A DNA stretch of 23,895 bases, from assembly GCA_900550785.1 (NCBI GenBank), contig URTL01000011.1:1-23895 (forward strand). Reading direction: 5' to 3'. Each line of letters begins with the position of its first letter. Positions within the stretch are counted from its first letter, which is position 1. The notes below the pieces were generated by a model, which was not told the origin of the DNA, searched no databases, and saw only the letters and a program-made list of their open reading frames with translations. Below are positions 8,563 to 15,868 of the stretch, piece after piece. Both the position numbers and the translations under genes were made by a program. Source of the stretch: an uncultured Collinsella sp. (GTDB taxonomy: Bacteria > Actinomycetota > Coriobacteriia > Coriobacteriales > Coriobacteriaceae).

Positions 8563-9564
8563 ATGACAAATTGCAAACGATATAAGGTGGCCGCGATCGA
8601 CCTGGGAACGGTGTCGTCGCGACTAGTGCTAGCGCAGGTCGAGGGCGGGGCGATCGTGGAATCGTCCAAGCATACCGAGATTACCGATCTGGGCGAGGGC
8701 GTGGACGCGACGGGCCGCTTTTGCGAGGCGGCGGTCGAGCGCGTGCTCGCCGCATGCCGCATGTTTGTGGACGAGGCGCGTGCCTTTGGGGCCGCGTGCG
8801 TCTGCGCCACGTGCACGAGTGCCGCGCGCGATGCGTCCAACGCCGCGCTGCTGCTGGACGGTCTGCGCGATCTGGGGCTCGAACCGCAGGTGATTCCGGG
8901 CGAGGTCGAGGCGCGCCTGACGTTTTTTGGCGTGGCACATGACTTTGCTGGCGAGCGCATTATTGTCGCGGATTCGGGCGGCGGGTCCACGGAACTCGCG
9001 ACGGGTGTCTATGCGCCGGAGCGCGGGGTCTTTGCGCTGGAGGGAACGCGCTCGCTGGACATTGGCTGCCGCCGCGTGACCGAGCGGTTTTTCTCTGCGC
9101 TGCCGCCGTCGACGAACGAGCTTGCGGCTGCCGCCGCGTGGGCAGGCGAGCAGTTTGCGGGCTACTTTAAGAGCTTGCCTGTCGATTTTGAGCGTGCCGA
9201 GCGCCTGGTCGCGGTGGGTGGCACGGTGACTACGCTGGTGGCTCTGGTCCACGAGCTGGAACCGTACGATTCGAGTTTTGTTCACCTACGCGAGCTTTCG
9301 ATGGAGCAGATCTCGGCCGCCATCGATCGTATGTCTACGCTGGATGTGGAGGGTATCGCTGCGCTGCCGGGCGTGCAGCCCAAGCGCGCGGGCGTGATTC
9401 TGGCCGGCGCCGTGGTGATTCGCGAGCTCATGCGAGCCGGCGGCTACAAGACGCTCACCGTAAGCGAGAGCAGCCTCCTCGCCGGCATGGCCGCCACCAC
9501 CAACGAAACCCTCGACGGCGCGAACCCCACCATCGGCTGGACCCCCACTCTCAGCGCCCTTTAA
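8563..9564 (+). CDS. ppx: Ppx/GppA family exopolyphosphatase
   Basis: This family releases phosphate from polyphosphate or from pppGpp using an actin-like ATPase fold. The 333-residue product is the short two-domain form found in actinobacteria, without the C-terminal HD-like region. Visible motifs are the first phosphate loop AIDLGTVSSRLVLAQV (usually DxGTNS, so Asn is Val here), the catalytic-loop VIPGEVEARLTFFGV, the second phosphate loop VADSGGGSTELATG, and GGTVTTLVAL. GGAGGGGAG lies upstream of the ATG. It follows the DivIC-like gene by 20 bp and is probably cotranscribed. Whether it prefers polyphosphate or pppGpp cannot be told from the sequence. Confidence 0.9.
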   Translation: MTNCKRYKVAAIDLGTVSSRLVLAQVEGGAIVESSKHTEITDLGEGVDATGRFCEAAVERVLAACRMFVDEARAFGAACVCATCTSAARDASNAALLLDGLRDLGLEPQVIPGEVEARLTFFGVAHDFAGERIIVADSGGGSTELATGVYAPERGVFALEGTRSLDIGCRRVTERFFSALPPSTNELAAAAAWAGEQFAGYFKSLPVDFERAERLVAVGGTVTTLVALVHELEPYDSSFVHLRELSMEQISAAIDRMSTLDVEGIAALPGVQPKRAGVILAGAVVIRELMRAGGYKTLTVSESSLLAGMAATTNETLDGANPTIGWTPTLSAL

Positions 9565-9577
9565 CCATCCCCTCATA

Positions 9578-9644
9578 AGTTGCGGTGAAATACGGACTAA
9601 AATCGCCCTTTCGGGCACCAAACAGTCCCTATTCCACCGCAACT
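9578..9644. repeat. Inverted-repeat element 'AGTTGCGGTG', copy A
   Basis: The 21-bp arms 9578-9598 and 9624-9644 pair with two mismatches and contain AGTTGCGGTG/CACCGCAACT. A small internal hairpin, GCCC-TTTC-GGGC, sits in the centre. A related element lies at 11133-11205. Copy A starts 13 bp after the ppx stop and has no T-tract. Confidence 0.85.
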
Positions 9645-9659
9645 CAACAGCCGGCACCT

Positions 9660-9685
9660 GGGGACAGTCCTTGCGGGGCGTCCCC
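9660..9685. repeat. GGGGAC...GTCCCC palindromic repeat fragment
   Basis: GGGGAC (9660-9665) and GTCCCC (9680-9685) are inverted around a 14-nt centre. The GGGGAC/GTCCCC core and flanking bases recall the repeats at 1320, 18286, 20819 and 20860. It stands just past the stop of ATPase module 2. Confidence 0.45.
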
Positions 9686-9692
9686 ACAGCGC

Positions 9693-10994
9693 CTATGCCA
9701 GCTTGTCGATCTGCCCAATCTCCCAAAGCGGAATATTGACGAGCATGCCCTCGTCTCTATATGCCGCCAGGGAGCTCCTCACGCAACGCTCGAGTTTGAA
9801 TTTTTCGCAGGCTATTTTCAGACTCTTCGCTTTAAGGTTCTCTGCTGCCTTGACCTCAAGCGGAAGCACGGTTCCCGCATGGTCGATGGCAAAGTCGGTT
9901 TCGGCATTGCCGGAGGTAGAGGACCAATACGCGGGAGTTTTGTCCTGGAGCAAAAGCTCCTGCGCGACGTATTGTTCGGTCAGCGAACCTTTGAACTCGG
10001 TAAAAACAGCGGATCCGTTAAGAACGATGGCCGGAGAGAGACCGGAGAGCGCTCCGAGGATGCCGGTGTCGATGCAGAACAGTTTGAAGCCCGAGAGGTC
10101 TTCATAGCTCGAGAGCGGCGCCTTTAGAGCGGAGACACGTGGCACCTTATGAACGATTCCGTAGTCCGTGAGCCACTGGAGGCTTTCCTCGAAATCGCGT
10201 GCGCGCGCTCCGGGACGAAGGGCGCCATAGACAAACTTCTTGTTCTCCTTTGCAAGCTGGCCGGGAAGGGATTTCCAAACCAACCTCATGCGCTCGACGA
10301 TGCGGGCGGGTGCATGTTTGCCAAAATCGGATTCGTAAGCCTCGATGATTTGCTGCTGAAGCCTTCGGGCTTCGATGAAGTCGCGTGTCTCGGCGAAAGC
10401 GGAGACAACTTCGGGCATACCGCCGACAACAAGGTATTCCTTGAGCAAGCGCTCGAGCTTTTCGGTAACGTTTGCCAGAAGGTTCATGTCTGCGGCAAGG
10501 ATGGCATCGGCGAGCGGGTTGCCGTCGACGGCACGAACGAACTCGGCAAACCCCATGGGACGCATGGTGAGCTGGTCGATTTTGCCGACGGGAAATGACT
10601 CGTTTTCGCGTCGGAGCGCGAGGCCCATATAGGAACCGGCTGCCACGATGTGGTATTCGGGTGCAAGTTCGTTGAAGTACTTGAGTGAGGTGATCCCGCG
10701 TGGCGCCTCTTGGATCTCGTCGAAGATGATGAGCGTGTCTGCCGGCGTTACGGTTTGGCCACGTAGGAGTTCTATCTGGGAGATGATGCGCTTGGGGTCG
10801 AGGTCCCCATCGAACAGCGAGCGTGTGCTCGGCTCGAGCATAAAGTCAAAACGAATGACGTTTCGATACTGCTGGCTTGCGAATTCGTTAAGAAGCCAAG
10901 TCTTTCCTGTCTGGCGGGCTCCCCTAAGCAAGAGAGGTTTGCGATTCGCCCTTGATTTCCAAGCGATAAGTTCACTCATAAGCTGTCGCTGCAT
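9693..10994 (-). CDS. AAA_14/DUF4143 ATPase with PD-(D/E)XK-like C-terminus (module 2)
   Basis: A 433-residue second member of the family of the ATPase at 4553-5920, clearly diverged from it. Walker A is GARQTGKT (25-32), Walker B LIIFDE (88-93), then AAGS (118-121). The DUF4143 part includes YLVVGGMPEVVSAF and FCIDTGILGAL. The C-terminus has ETDF (365-368) and LEVK (379-382), the same nuclease-like D...ExK arrangement. ATG 10994 has GGGAGG 4 nt upstream; a TTG at 11006 would swallow that site. A -10-like TATACT lies on the minus strand at about 11018-11023. Three 33-bp-period repeats lie just upstream. Cellular function of the family is unknown; this one also looks lower in GC than its neighbours. 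Confidence 0.85.
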   Translation of the reverse strand: MQRQLMSELIAWKSRANRKPLLLRGARQTGKTWLLNEFASQQYRNVIRFDFMLEPSTRSLFDGDLDPKRIISQIELLRGQTVTPADTLIIFDEIQEAPRGITSLKYFNELAPEYHIVAAGSYMGLALRRENESFPVGKIDQLTMRPMGFAEFVRAVDGNPLADAILAADMNLLANVTEKLERLLKEYLVVGGMPEVVSAFAETRDFIEARRLQQQIIEAYESDFGKHAPARIVERMRLVWKSLPGQLAKENKKFVYGALRPGARARDFEESLQWLTDYGIVHKVPRVSALKAPLSSYEDLSGFKLFCIDTGILGALSGLSPAIVLNGSAVFTEFKGSLTEQYVAQELLLQDKTPAYWSSTSGNAETDFAIDHAGTVLPLEVKAAENLKAKSLKIACEKFKLERCVRSSLAAYRDEGMLVNIPLWEIGQIDKLA

Positions 10995-11035
10995 ATTGCC
11001 TCCCAACCCTCTCGGCTAGTATAAGGCCATTTGGT

Positions 11036-11122
11036 CGTTTCCATCGGAAAATGTGCGAGACAACCACGTTTTTCCATCGGAAAATGTGCGAGACAGCCAC
11101 GTTTTTCCATCGGAAAATGTGT
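11036..11122. repeat. Three-copy 33-bp tandem repeat upstream of ATPase module 2
   Basis: CCATCGGAAAATGTG begins at 11041, 11074 and 11107, exactly 33 bp apart. The first two 33-bp units differ at one base, and the third keeps only about the first 15 bp. Each unit has a dyad, TTTTCC-ATC-GGAAAA (TTTCC/GGAAA in the first copy). The proximal dyad lies 18 bp or so upstream of a TATACT -10 candidate for the ATPase, so it overlaps the expected -35 region. This fits an iterated operator. The sequence is unrelated to the array at 5933-6015, but period and copy number are the same. Confidence 0.93.
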
Positions 11123-11132
11123 AAATACCAAC

Positions 11133-11205
11133 CTAAGTTGCGGTGGAATTGTTCCTAAATGGGCTGATAAACTGCCAAAACAGGAACTATTCCACCGCAA
11201 CTTAG
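11133..11205. repeat. Inverted-repeat element 'AGTTGCGGTG', copy B
   Basis: The 24-bp arms 11133-11156 and 11182-11205 pair with one mismatch and contain AAGTTGCGGTGGAAT. They share the arm sequence of copy A (9578-9644), while the centres differ. Copies A and B bracket ATPase module 2 and its repeat array. Confidence 0.88.
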
Positions 11206-11221
11206 AGCCCCGCCGGCGTGT

Positions 11222-11260
11222 AAAAGAAACGAGCCCGCATCCCTTGGGGACACGGGCTCG
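11222..11260 (-). terminator. Rho-independent terminator after tRNA-Leu
   Basis: On the minus strand CGAGCCCG pairs with CGGGCTCG around an inner TCCC/GGGA stem, followed by TTTCTTTT. It lies 11 bp past the tRNA 3' end in the direction of transcription. Confidence 0.9.
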
Positions 11261-11271
11261 AAAGCTCCATA

Positions 11272-11356
11272 TGGTAGGGGCGGTGGGACTCGAACCCACA
11301 ATCCTTGCGGCGAGAGATTTTAAGTCTCCTGCGTATGCCAATTCCGCCACGCCCCC
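11272..11356 (-). tRNA. tRNA-Leu (anticodon UAA)
   Basis: The minus strand folds as a class II tRNA. The acceptor GGGGGCG pairs with CGCCCCT (one G-T pair), there is a D arm, and the anticodon stem GGAGA/TCTCT holds the loop CTTAAAA with anticodon TAA (11322-11320). A long variable arm and the T arm GTGGG-TTCGAGT-CCCAC follow. The 3' CCA is encoded (11272-11274). It decodes UUA, a rare codon in a high-GC genome. It begins 31 bp after the stop of the helical-repeat gene and may share its transcript. Confidence 0.96.
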
Positions 11357-11387
11357 GTGAGACTAGAAGTCTAGCACAAGCCGTCCG

Positions 11388-12011
11388 TTACGCGTTGACG
11401 GCCATCGAGTGTTGGCCCGACTTCTCCAGGAACTCTTGGAACTTTGCCTCGTCGCCCTTGTTTTGATACTGCAGGGCCAGCAGGTACTCCAGTCGGCAGC
11501 GCTTGACCGGGTCGTCGCCGACATCCTCGAGCATGCGCTCCAGCTCGGGAATGTCGTTGTGGCGCTTGAGGATCATCGTGTCGTACATCAGCTGGCATTC
11601 GTGTGCGACTGCCTCGGCCTGACCGCCCTCAAAGCCCTTGATCTCGTGCAGCAACTCCTTGGCCTTTTTGCGGTCCTCCTGGCCAACGTAGTAGTTAAAA
11701 GCTTTGATTACCAGGTCGACGCGCTGCATCTTGGGCAGGTTGAGTCCCAGTAGCAGGTCGAACATCTCGTCGGCGCGCTTATGGTCCTCGCGCAGCAGAT
11801 AGGAGTTCAGGCGCAGGTAGTCGCGGTTGTAGCGCGGGTACAGCATGCTGGTGAGTTTGCCGTCGAGCAAACGATCGAACTCGTCCCACTGCTTGGCGGC
11901 CATCAATTGCTGCAGGCGTTTAAACGTGGTGCGTTTTTTGACGCTAAAGAACACCGACACGGCGATGCAGATGATAACGACGACGGTCCAGAGTGTGCGG
12001 GAATCGGGCAT
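11388..12011 (-). CDS. Membrane-anchored TPR-like protein of unknown function
   Basis: The 207-residue product starts with one hydrophobic segment (about residues 7-24, LWTVVVIICIAVSVFFSV) followed by KKR, suggesting an N-terminal membrane anchor with the rest inside the cell. The remainder is helical with TPR-like pairs, for example LMAAKQWDEFDRLLDG, YLLREDHKRADEMFDLLLGL, AFNYYVGQEDRKKAKELLHEI and LALQYQNKGDEAKFQEFLEKSG. I do not recognise a named family. The start has AAGGACCCTAAT upstream. A scaffold or assembly role is only a guess from the fold. Confidence 0.75.
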   Translation of the reverse strand: MPDSRTLWTVVVIICIAVSVFFSVKKRTTFKRLQQLMAAKQWDEFDRLLDGKLTSMLYPRYNRDYLRLNSYLLREDHKRADEMFDLLLGLNLPKMQRVDLVIKAFNYYVGQEDRKKAKELLHEIKGFEGGQAEAVAHECQLMYDTMILKRHNDIPELERMLEDVGDDPVKRCRLEYLLALQYQNKGDEAKFQEFLEKSGQHSMAVNA

Positions 12012-12066
12012 ATTAGGGTCCTTAGTCGCTCATAAAGCGAGCGGTATGACAACACGTACTAGATGT

Positions 12067-12072
12067 ATTATA
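12067..12072 (-). promoter_or_regulatory. -10 element for the TPR-like gene
   Basis: A perfect TATAAT on the minus strand lies about 55 bp upstream of the ATG at 12011. The -35 region 17 bp further up (TGCCAG) is weak. Spacing allows a leader of roughly 50 nt that contains the AAGGA site. Confidence 0.4.
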
Positions 12073-12174
12073 CGCAGCGCGCAAGCAAACTGGCATAAAA
12101 GCTCATCGAGGCCGAGTGCCATCGCTCGCTGCGGTACACTTACCTAAAGTAAACCATGAAGGGAGACATTACCT

Positions 12175-12462
12175 ATGAAGAAGATCGTTTTGGCTTGCGG
12201 TGCTGGCGCTGCTACTTCCACGCTCGTTGCCCAGAAGGTCGCTACTCTGCTCGACGCCAACGGTTATGCCGACAAGTACGAGATCGTGCAGTGCGCCATC
12301 TCCGAGGCCAAGGATTACTGCGACGAGGGCGCTGACCTGCTGATCGCCACCACCGTTGCCCCCGAGGGCCTCACCTGCCCGTACGTGAGTGGCGTGCCCT
12401 TCATGACCGGCATGAACCGCGTTGCCGCCGAGAAGGCCGTTCTCGACGTCATGGCTCAGTAG
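12175..12462 (+). CDS. PTS system IIB component, galactitol (GatB) type, orphan
   Basis: IIB proteins relay phosphate from IIA to the incoming sugar through a cysteine. The 95-residue product has the GatB-like P-loop MKKIVLACGAGAATSTLVAQKV with the phosphorylatable Cys8, plus CAISEAKDYCDEGADLLIATT. GAAGGGAGA stands upstream of the ATG. No IIA, IIC or sugar-catabolic enzyme is adjacent, so it must work with components encoded elsewhere or act as a regulator. A VOC gene follows 11 bp later on the same strand. Confidence 0.87.
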   Translation: MKKIVLACGAGAATSTLVAQKVATLLDANGYADKYEIVQCAISEAKDYCDEGADLLIATTVAPEGLTCPYVSGVPFMTGMNRVAAEKAVLDVMAQ

Positions 12463-12473
12463 GCGCTGACTGC

Positions 12474-12848
12474 ATGAGTGAGCAGAACGCCAACCCGGTA
12501 GAGCTCTTTGGTATGCGCGTTGCCCATGTGGGCATTAACGCCACCGACCCGGCAGACGCCCTGGAGATCGCGGAGCTGTTCTCGACGATGATGGGCCTGC
12601 CCGTCATCGAGACCCCGGTTTCGTACTTCAACGATTCGCTGGTCGAGATCATGAAGCAGAACGGTCGTGGCACCAAGGGCCACATCGGCTTTGCCGTTAA
12701 CGACATCGATGCAGCTGAGAAGTGGTTTGCCGAGCGCGGGCTCGAGGTCAACGAAGAGTCGCGCGCGCTGCTGCCCGACGGTGGTACCAAGCTCGTGTAC
12801 TTTAAGCGCGAGTTCGCCGGTTTCGCCGTGCACCTGTGCCGCGAGTAG
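12474..12848 (+). CDS. VOC (glyoxalase/dioxygenase fold) family protein
   Basis: The 124-residue product has the vicinal-oxygen-chelate layout: MRVAHVGINATDPADALEIAELFSTMMGLPV, GTKGHIGFAVNDIDAAEKWFAERGLEV and KREFAGFAVHLCRE. It recalls the extra C-terminal VOC domain found on some 2-keto-3-deoxy-6-phosphogluconate aldolases of gut Firmicutes (AFAEx...GFAVHL ending). That similarity is from memory and would suggest a link to sugar-acid breakdown. Substrate and metal are unknown. The ribosome binding site is weak, so translation may be coupled to the PTS IIB gene, which ends 11 bp upstream. A bidirectional terminator follows. Confidence 0.8.
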   Translation: MSEQNANPVELFGMRVAHVGINATDPADALEIAELFSTMMGLPVIETPVSYFNDSLVEIMKQNGRGTKGHIGFAVNDIDAAEKWFAERGLEVNEESRALLPDGGTKLVYFKREFAGFAVHLCRE

Positions 12849-12873
12849 CGCACAAGCTGCCATAGCTGGCAAA

Positions 12874-12908
12874 AAGGGATAGGGCCGCGTGGCCCTATCC
12901 CTTTATTT
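12874..12908. terminator. Bidirectional rho-independent terminator
   Basis: A perfect 13-bp stem (12874-12886 with 12891-12903) around GCGT is followed by TTTATTT on the plus strand and preceded by AAAAA, giving TTTTT on the minus strand. It serves the convergent VOC gene and histidine kinase; the kinase stop codon begins at its edge. Confidence 0.93.
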
Positions 12909-14219
12909 ATGCCGAGGGGCTTCCTGCCGCGGCAGGCGAATCGTAAAGCGGCTGCCGACCCCTTCGACCGAGGTCACACCGATGACGCCGCCGTGGCTGT
13001 CGACGATCCACTTGGCGATCGCAAGCCCCAGACCCGAACCCTGTGCGCCGGCATCGCGCGCGTTGTCGGCACGGTAGAACCGCTCGAACGCGTGAGCTGC
13101 GGATTCCTGGTTCATGCCGATGCCCTCGTCCTCAACACTTATGTCGATCGTGCCCGCGCCCGCATCCGGCGTTATGCCAAATGTGACGGTCGTTCCCGCA
13201 TCCGAGTACTTGGCGGCGTTTTGCACGATCACGCGCAGAGCCTGCTTCACGAGCGCCACGTCGACGGGCGCGTCGCAGCGCGGGTCGCTGGCAAGCGCAG
13301 CGTCAGAAGCCAGCCGATACGTGTGCTCGGTATCGATCATCTGCGATTCTTCGCATACCTCGCTGACCAGTGCAGCCAAGTTGGTATGCGCGCGCCGCAG
13401 GACCGTGCGTCCGGCATCGCCGCGCGCCAAAAACAGCAGCTGCTCCACAAGCTCTTGCATGTGCTCGCTTTCGGCTTTAAGGGACGCGATGGACTCCGCC
13501 AGCACGTCCGGGTCGTCCTTACCCCAGCGGTCGAGCATGTTCACGTAGCCCTGAATCACCGCGATGGGCGTGCGCAGCTCGTGGCTCGCGTCGTTGACAA
13601 AGCGCATCTGCTGCAGCTTGGCCTCTTGCATCTGGCGCAGCAGGCGGTTGAGTGCGACCTCGATGCTTGCCAGGTCGGCGTCGCCGGTGGTGACGCTCGG
13701 CGAGTCGACGCTTGCGCGCTCGATGGCCTGCTCCAGTGTTTCCATTTTGCCGCCGGCGAGTTGCATGCGGCCGAGTTCGTCCACGCGCAGGGCCAGATCG
13801 TTGAGCGGCGCCATGGTGCGGCGCACGCGGCGGGCGCCGCCGAGCATATCGAGCATGCTGATGACCTGCCAACCTACAACAACGATATAGAGGGGCCAAA
13901 GTGCGATGAGGTCCTGCGCGAGGGGGAAGGTCTTGGTGGTACGCGCAAGCTCGACGGTATAGGTGAGCGTTGTCAGGTCCCAGCCGCGCGCGGGCTTCAG
14001 CGACATGCCGCGAACGGTGGCGCCGGGGATCCATCCTGCGGTAAACGCGCTGTCGGGCAGTGTCTGGTTGTATCCATAGACGAGGATCGCCGCCGCAATC
14101 ACCACCAGCAACAGATCGAGCCAGACGTAGCTCATCAGGCGGCGCCACATATAGCTCCAGTTGATGGCGCGGGCGATGGAGGTGACGCGCTTGGCCTCGG
14201 CGTTACGTGCGGCAGACAT
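12903..14219 (-). CDS. Sensor histidine kinase
   Basis: The 438-residue membrane kinase is paired with the OmpR-type regulator upstream. Two membrane segments (about 32-50, and about 104-124 with LWPLYIVVVGWQVI) flank a roughly 55-residue external loop that should sense the signal. A HAMP-like linker follows, then HisKA with FVNDASHELRTPIA (phospho-His213), then HATPase_c with IVQNAAKYS (N334), VEDEGIGM, FERFYRAD and GSGLGLAIAKWIV. ATG 14219 was chosen because it overlaps the regulator's end by 17 bp, as in coupled operons; a longer frame to 14381 has no kinase-like residues. The signal is unknown. Confidence 0.93.
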   Translation of the reverse strand: MSAARNAEAKRVTSIARAINWSYMWRRLMSYVWLDLLLVVIAAAILVYGYNQTLPDSAFTAGWIPGATVRGMSLKPARGWDLTTLTYTVELARTTKTFPLAQDLIALWPLYIVVVGWQVISMLDMLGGARRVRRTMAPLNDLALRVDELGRMQLAGGKMETLEQAIERASVDSPSVTTGDADLASIEVALNRLLRQMQEAKLQQMRFVNDASHELRTPIAVIQGYVNMLDRWGKDDPDVLAESIASLKAESEHMQELVEQLLFLARGDAGRTVLRRAHTNLAALVSEVCEESQMIDTEHTYRLASDAALASDPRCDAPVDVALVKQALRVIVQNAAKYSDAGTTVTFGITPDAGAGTIDISVEDEGIGMNQESAAHAFERFYRADNARDAGAQGSGLGLAIAKWIVDSHGGVIGVTSVEGVGSRFTIRLPRQEAPRHK

Positions 14220-14973
14220 AGCCCACCCCGCGCACGGTCTGGATGATGCGGGCACCGCCGGCGTCCTCGATCTTGGCGCGCAGGTGCGCGATGTGCACGT
14301 CGACGTTGTTGGTGTCGCCCACGTATTCGTAGCCCAGCGCCTCGTGCGCAATGCGCTCGCGCGTGAGCACGGTGCCGGCATGTGCCATAAGCAGGGCGAG
14401 GACGTCGAACTCGCGGGCGGTCAGCACGATGGGCGAGCCGCCGACCGTGACTTCGCGACGGTCGGGATCGAGCGCGACCGAACCCACGGTGAGCGCGGCG
14501 GGGGAGGGCGCGGCTGAGGTCTTGGCCGAGTCTCCAGCCGGGGGTATCGCAGCGGCACCCGTAGCGCCCTCCCCGGCCCCAACGCCGCCAACGCCCGAAG
14601 CCGCCCGCACGGCCTCCGAGCGCTTCAGCGCAACGCGGATCCGTGCGAACAACTCCTCAATCGCAAACGGCTTGGTCAGGTAATCGTCGGCGCCGGCATC
14701 GAGCCCGGCCACCTTGTCCATCACGGCATCTCGCGCGGTGACCATAATCACCGGCACATCCTTGTGCTTGCGGACACGCCGTAGGACCTCCATGCCGTTG
14801 AGCTGTGGCAACAGCACATCGAGCAGAATCAGATCGTAGTCGCGCTCCAGCGCCAGGTCCACGGCGGTGCGGCCGTCAGCGGCGTGCTCCACCTGGTAGC
14901 CCTCGTGCTCCAGCTCGAGCGTCACAAAGCGGGCGATTTTCTCCTCGTCCTCTACGATCAGGATCCGTGCCAT
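14203..14973 (-). CDS. OmpR/PhoB-family response regulator
   Basis: A 256-residue transcription factor controlled by the adjacent kinase. The receiver domain (1-120) has the acidic pair EDE (D9, E10), phospho-acceptor D52 in LILLDVLLP, T79 in VTA and K101 in LTKPF. The winged-helix DNA-binding domain (about 163-256) shows LTAREFDVLALLMAHAGTVLTRE, NNVDVHIAHLRAKIE and IIQTVRGVGYV. The two are joined by an unusually long linker of about 40 Gly/Ala/Pro/Ser residues (about 122-162), which in most family members is much shorter. GGGGGCACAC precedes the ATG. The gene lies 18 bp after the DUF4342 gene. Confidence 0.95.
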   Translation of the reverse strand: MARILIVEDEEKIARFVTLELEHEGYQVEHAADGRTAVDLALERDYDLILLDVLLPQLNGMEVLRRVRKHKDVPVIMVTARDAVMDKVAGLDAGADDYLTKPFAIEELFARIRVALKRSEAVRAASGVGGVGAGEGATGAAAIPPAGDSAKTSAAPSPAALTVGSVALDPDRREVTVGGSPIVLTAREFDVLALLMAHAGTVLTRERIAHEALGYEYVGDTNNVDVHIAHLRAKIEDAGGARIIQTVRGVGYVCRT

Positions 14974-14991
14974 GTGTGCCCCCGTCTGCGA

Positions 14992-15534
14992 TTACTTGTC
15001 GTCGTTCAGATTTTGCTTGATGTCGTCCGCGGCGTCGGCGGCGTGATTCATAAGGTTGTTGATGCTGCCGGGCACGTCGCCGTCGCTGTCGATGCGGTAA
15101 CGCATGCCAAAGAACAGGCCAATCAGCATCAGCCAAATCGTAGCGCCCCAGGCAAACAGGGCGATGATGGGGATCAGGATGGGGATGTTGAGGATGATCG
15201 CATCGCGGCGCGTGGCGATAAACTTGGTGTCCAGGCTCAGGCGGAAGAGCTTTTTGAGGTACTCCCACACGCTGTCCATCTTCTTGGAGAAGTCGGTCTT
15301 TTCGCTCGACTTCTCGTAGGCTGCCTGCGCGGCGACCATCTCGGCCGAGGGCTCATCGACCGGCACGGACTCGGTGGCGGCGTGCGCCGATGTGGCCTGC
15401 GTCTTGCCCTGCGACTCGAGCCAAATGATGGCGTCCAAAACGTTGCCGTCGGCGGCGTCGAGCGCGGCCTTGGCATCGGTGTAGCTCACGTTGCACTTGG
15501 TGCGGATGGTTTCAACTTTTTCGAGGTCGTCCAT
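14992..15534 (-). CDS. DUF4342 protein with UBA-like N-terminus and membrane C-terminus
   Basis: The 180-residue product begins with a UBA/TS-N-like three-helix domain, MDDLEKVETIRTKCNVSYTDAKAALDAADGNVLDAIIWLE, which fits DUF4342. A low-complexity linker and the helix TDFSKKMDSVWEYLKKLFRLS follow. Next is a hydrophobic region (about 109-147) holding one long or two short membrane segments, and then an acidic tail. AAAGGA lies upstream of the ATG. It is the first gene of a leftward operon with a two-component system, so it may modulate or be controlled by that system. The family's function is unknown. Confidence 0.85.
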   Translation of the reverse strand: MDDLEKVETIRTKCNVSYTDAKAALDAADGNVLDAIIWLESQGKTQATSAHAATESVPVDEPSAEMVAAQAAYEKSSEKTDFSKKMDSVWEYLKKLFRLSLDTKFIATRRDAIILNIPILIPIIALFAWGATIWLMLIGLFFGMRYRIDSDGDVPGSINNLMNHAADAADDIKQNLNDDK

Positions 15535-15628
15535 GACCTGTCCTTTCGTTCGATGGGCGCGAGCGTTGCGTTCGGCGGCCTGCGTTGCGCGGCGCCGCCC
15601 CGCCCCTTGTTCGAACTCTATAGTGCAG

Positions 15629-15656
15629 GTTATAGATTAAGCGATTCTTGAGCCAA
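15629..15656 (-). promoter_or_regulatory. Candidate promoter of the DUF4342/two-component operon
   Basis: On the minus strand TTGGCT (15656-15651) and TATAAC (15634-15629) are separated by 16 bp, about 95 bp upstream of the DUF4342 start. The bases around it are the only AT-rich patch in this gap. Confidence 0.42.
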
Positions 15657-15868
15657 GATTAATGTTGGATGAGTTTTTGGGTAGCGGTGGGAAAAGTATT
15701 AGACCTCGATAGCGGGGGATGTGGTGCCGGTGCAAAACGGCGTCAAAGGTTGGTCGAGCAGGCGGTTTCTCCATTGATGCCCGCACGGCATGGGACACTT
15801 ACCCTGCCGCCCTGCTCTGCCGCGGCGGCATGTACCCAAACAACGACCCTCTAAGGAGTTCGATACCA
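15657..15868. other. Non-coding gap before the small membrane protein
   Basis: With the promoter above, this completes the 334-bp gap between 15535 and 15868. A frame is open from 15719, but its residues look random. An imperfect inverted repeat joins GAGCAGGCGG (15756-15765) to 15807-15817, with one bulged base, and ATGCC-CGCAC-GGCAT lies between them. I see no RNA gene or clear promoter. Confidence 0.5.

Noticed and set aside
9578..11205. Composite transposon around ATPase module 2
   Set aside because: No transposase and no flanking target duplication seen, and the flanking elements have different centres. Kept only as a possible cassette.
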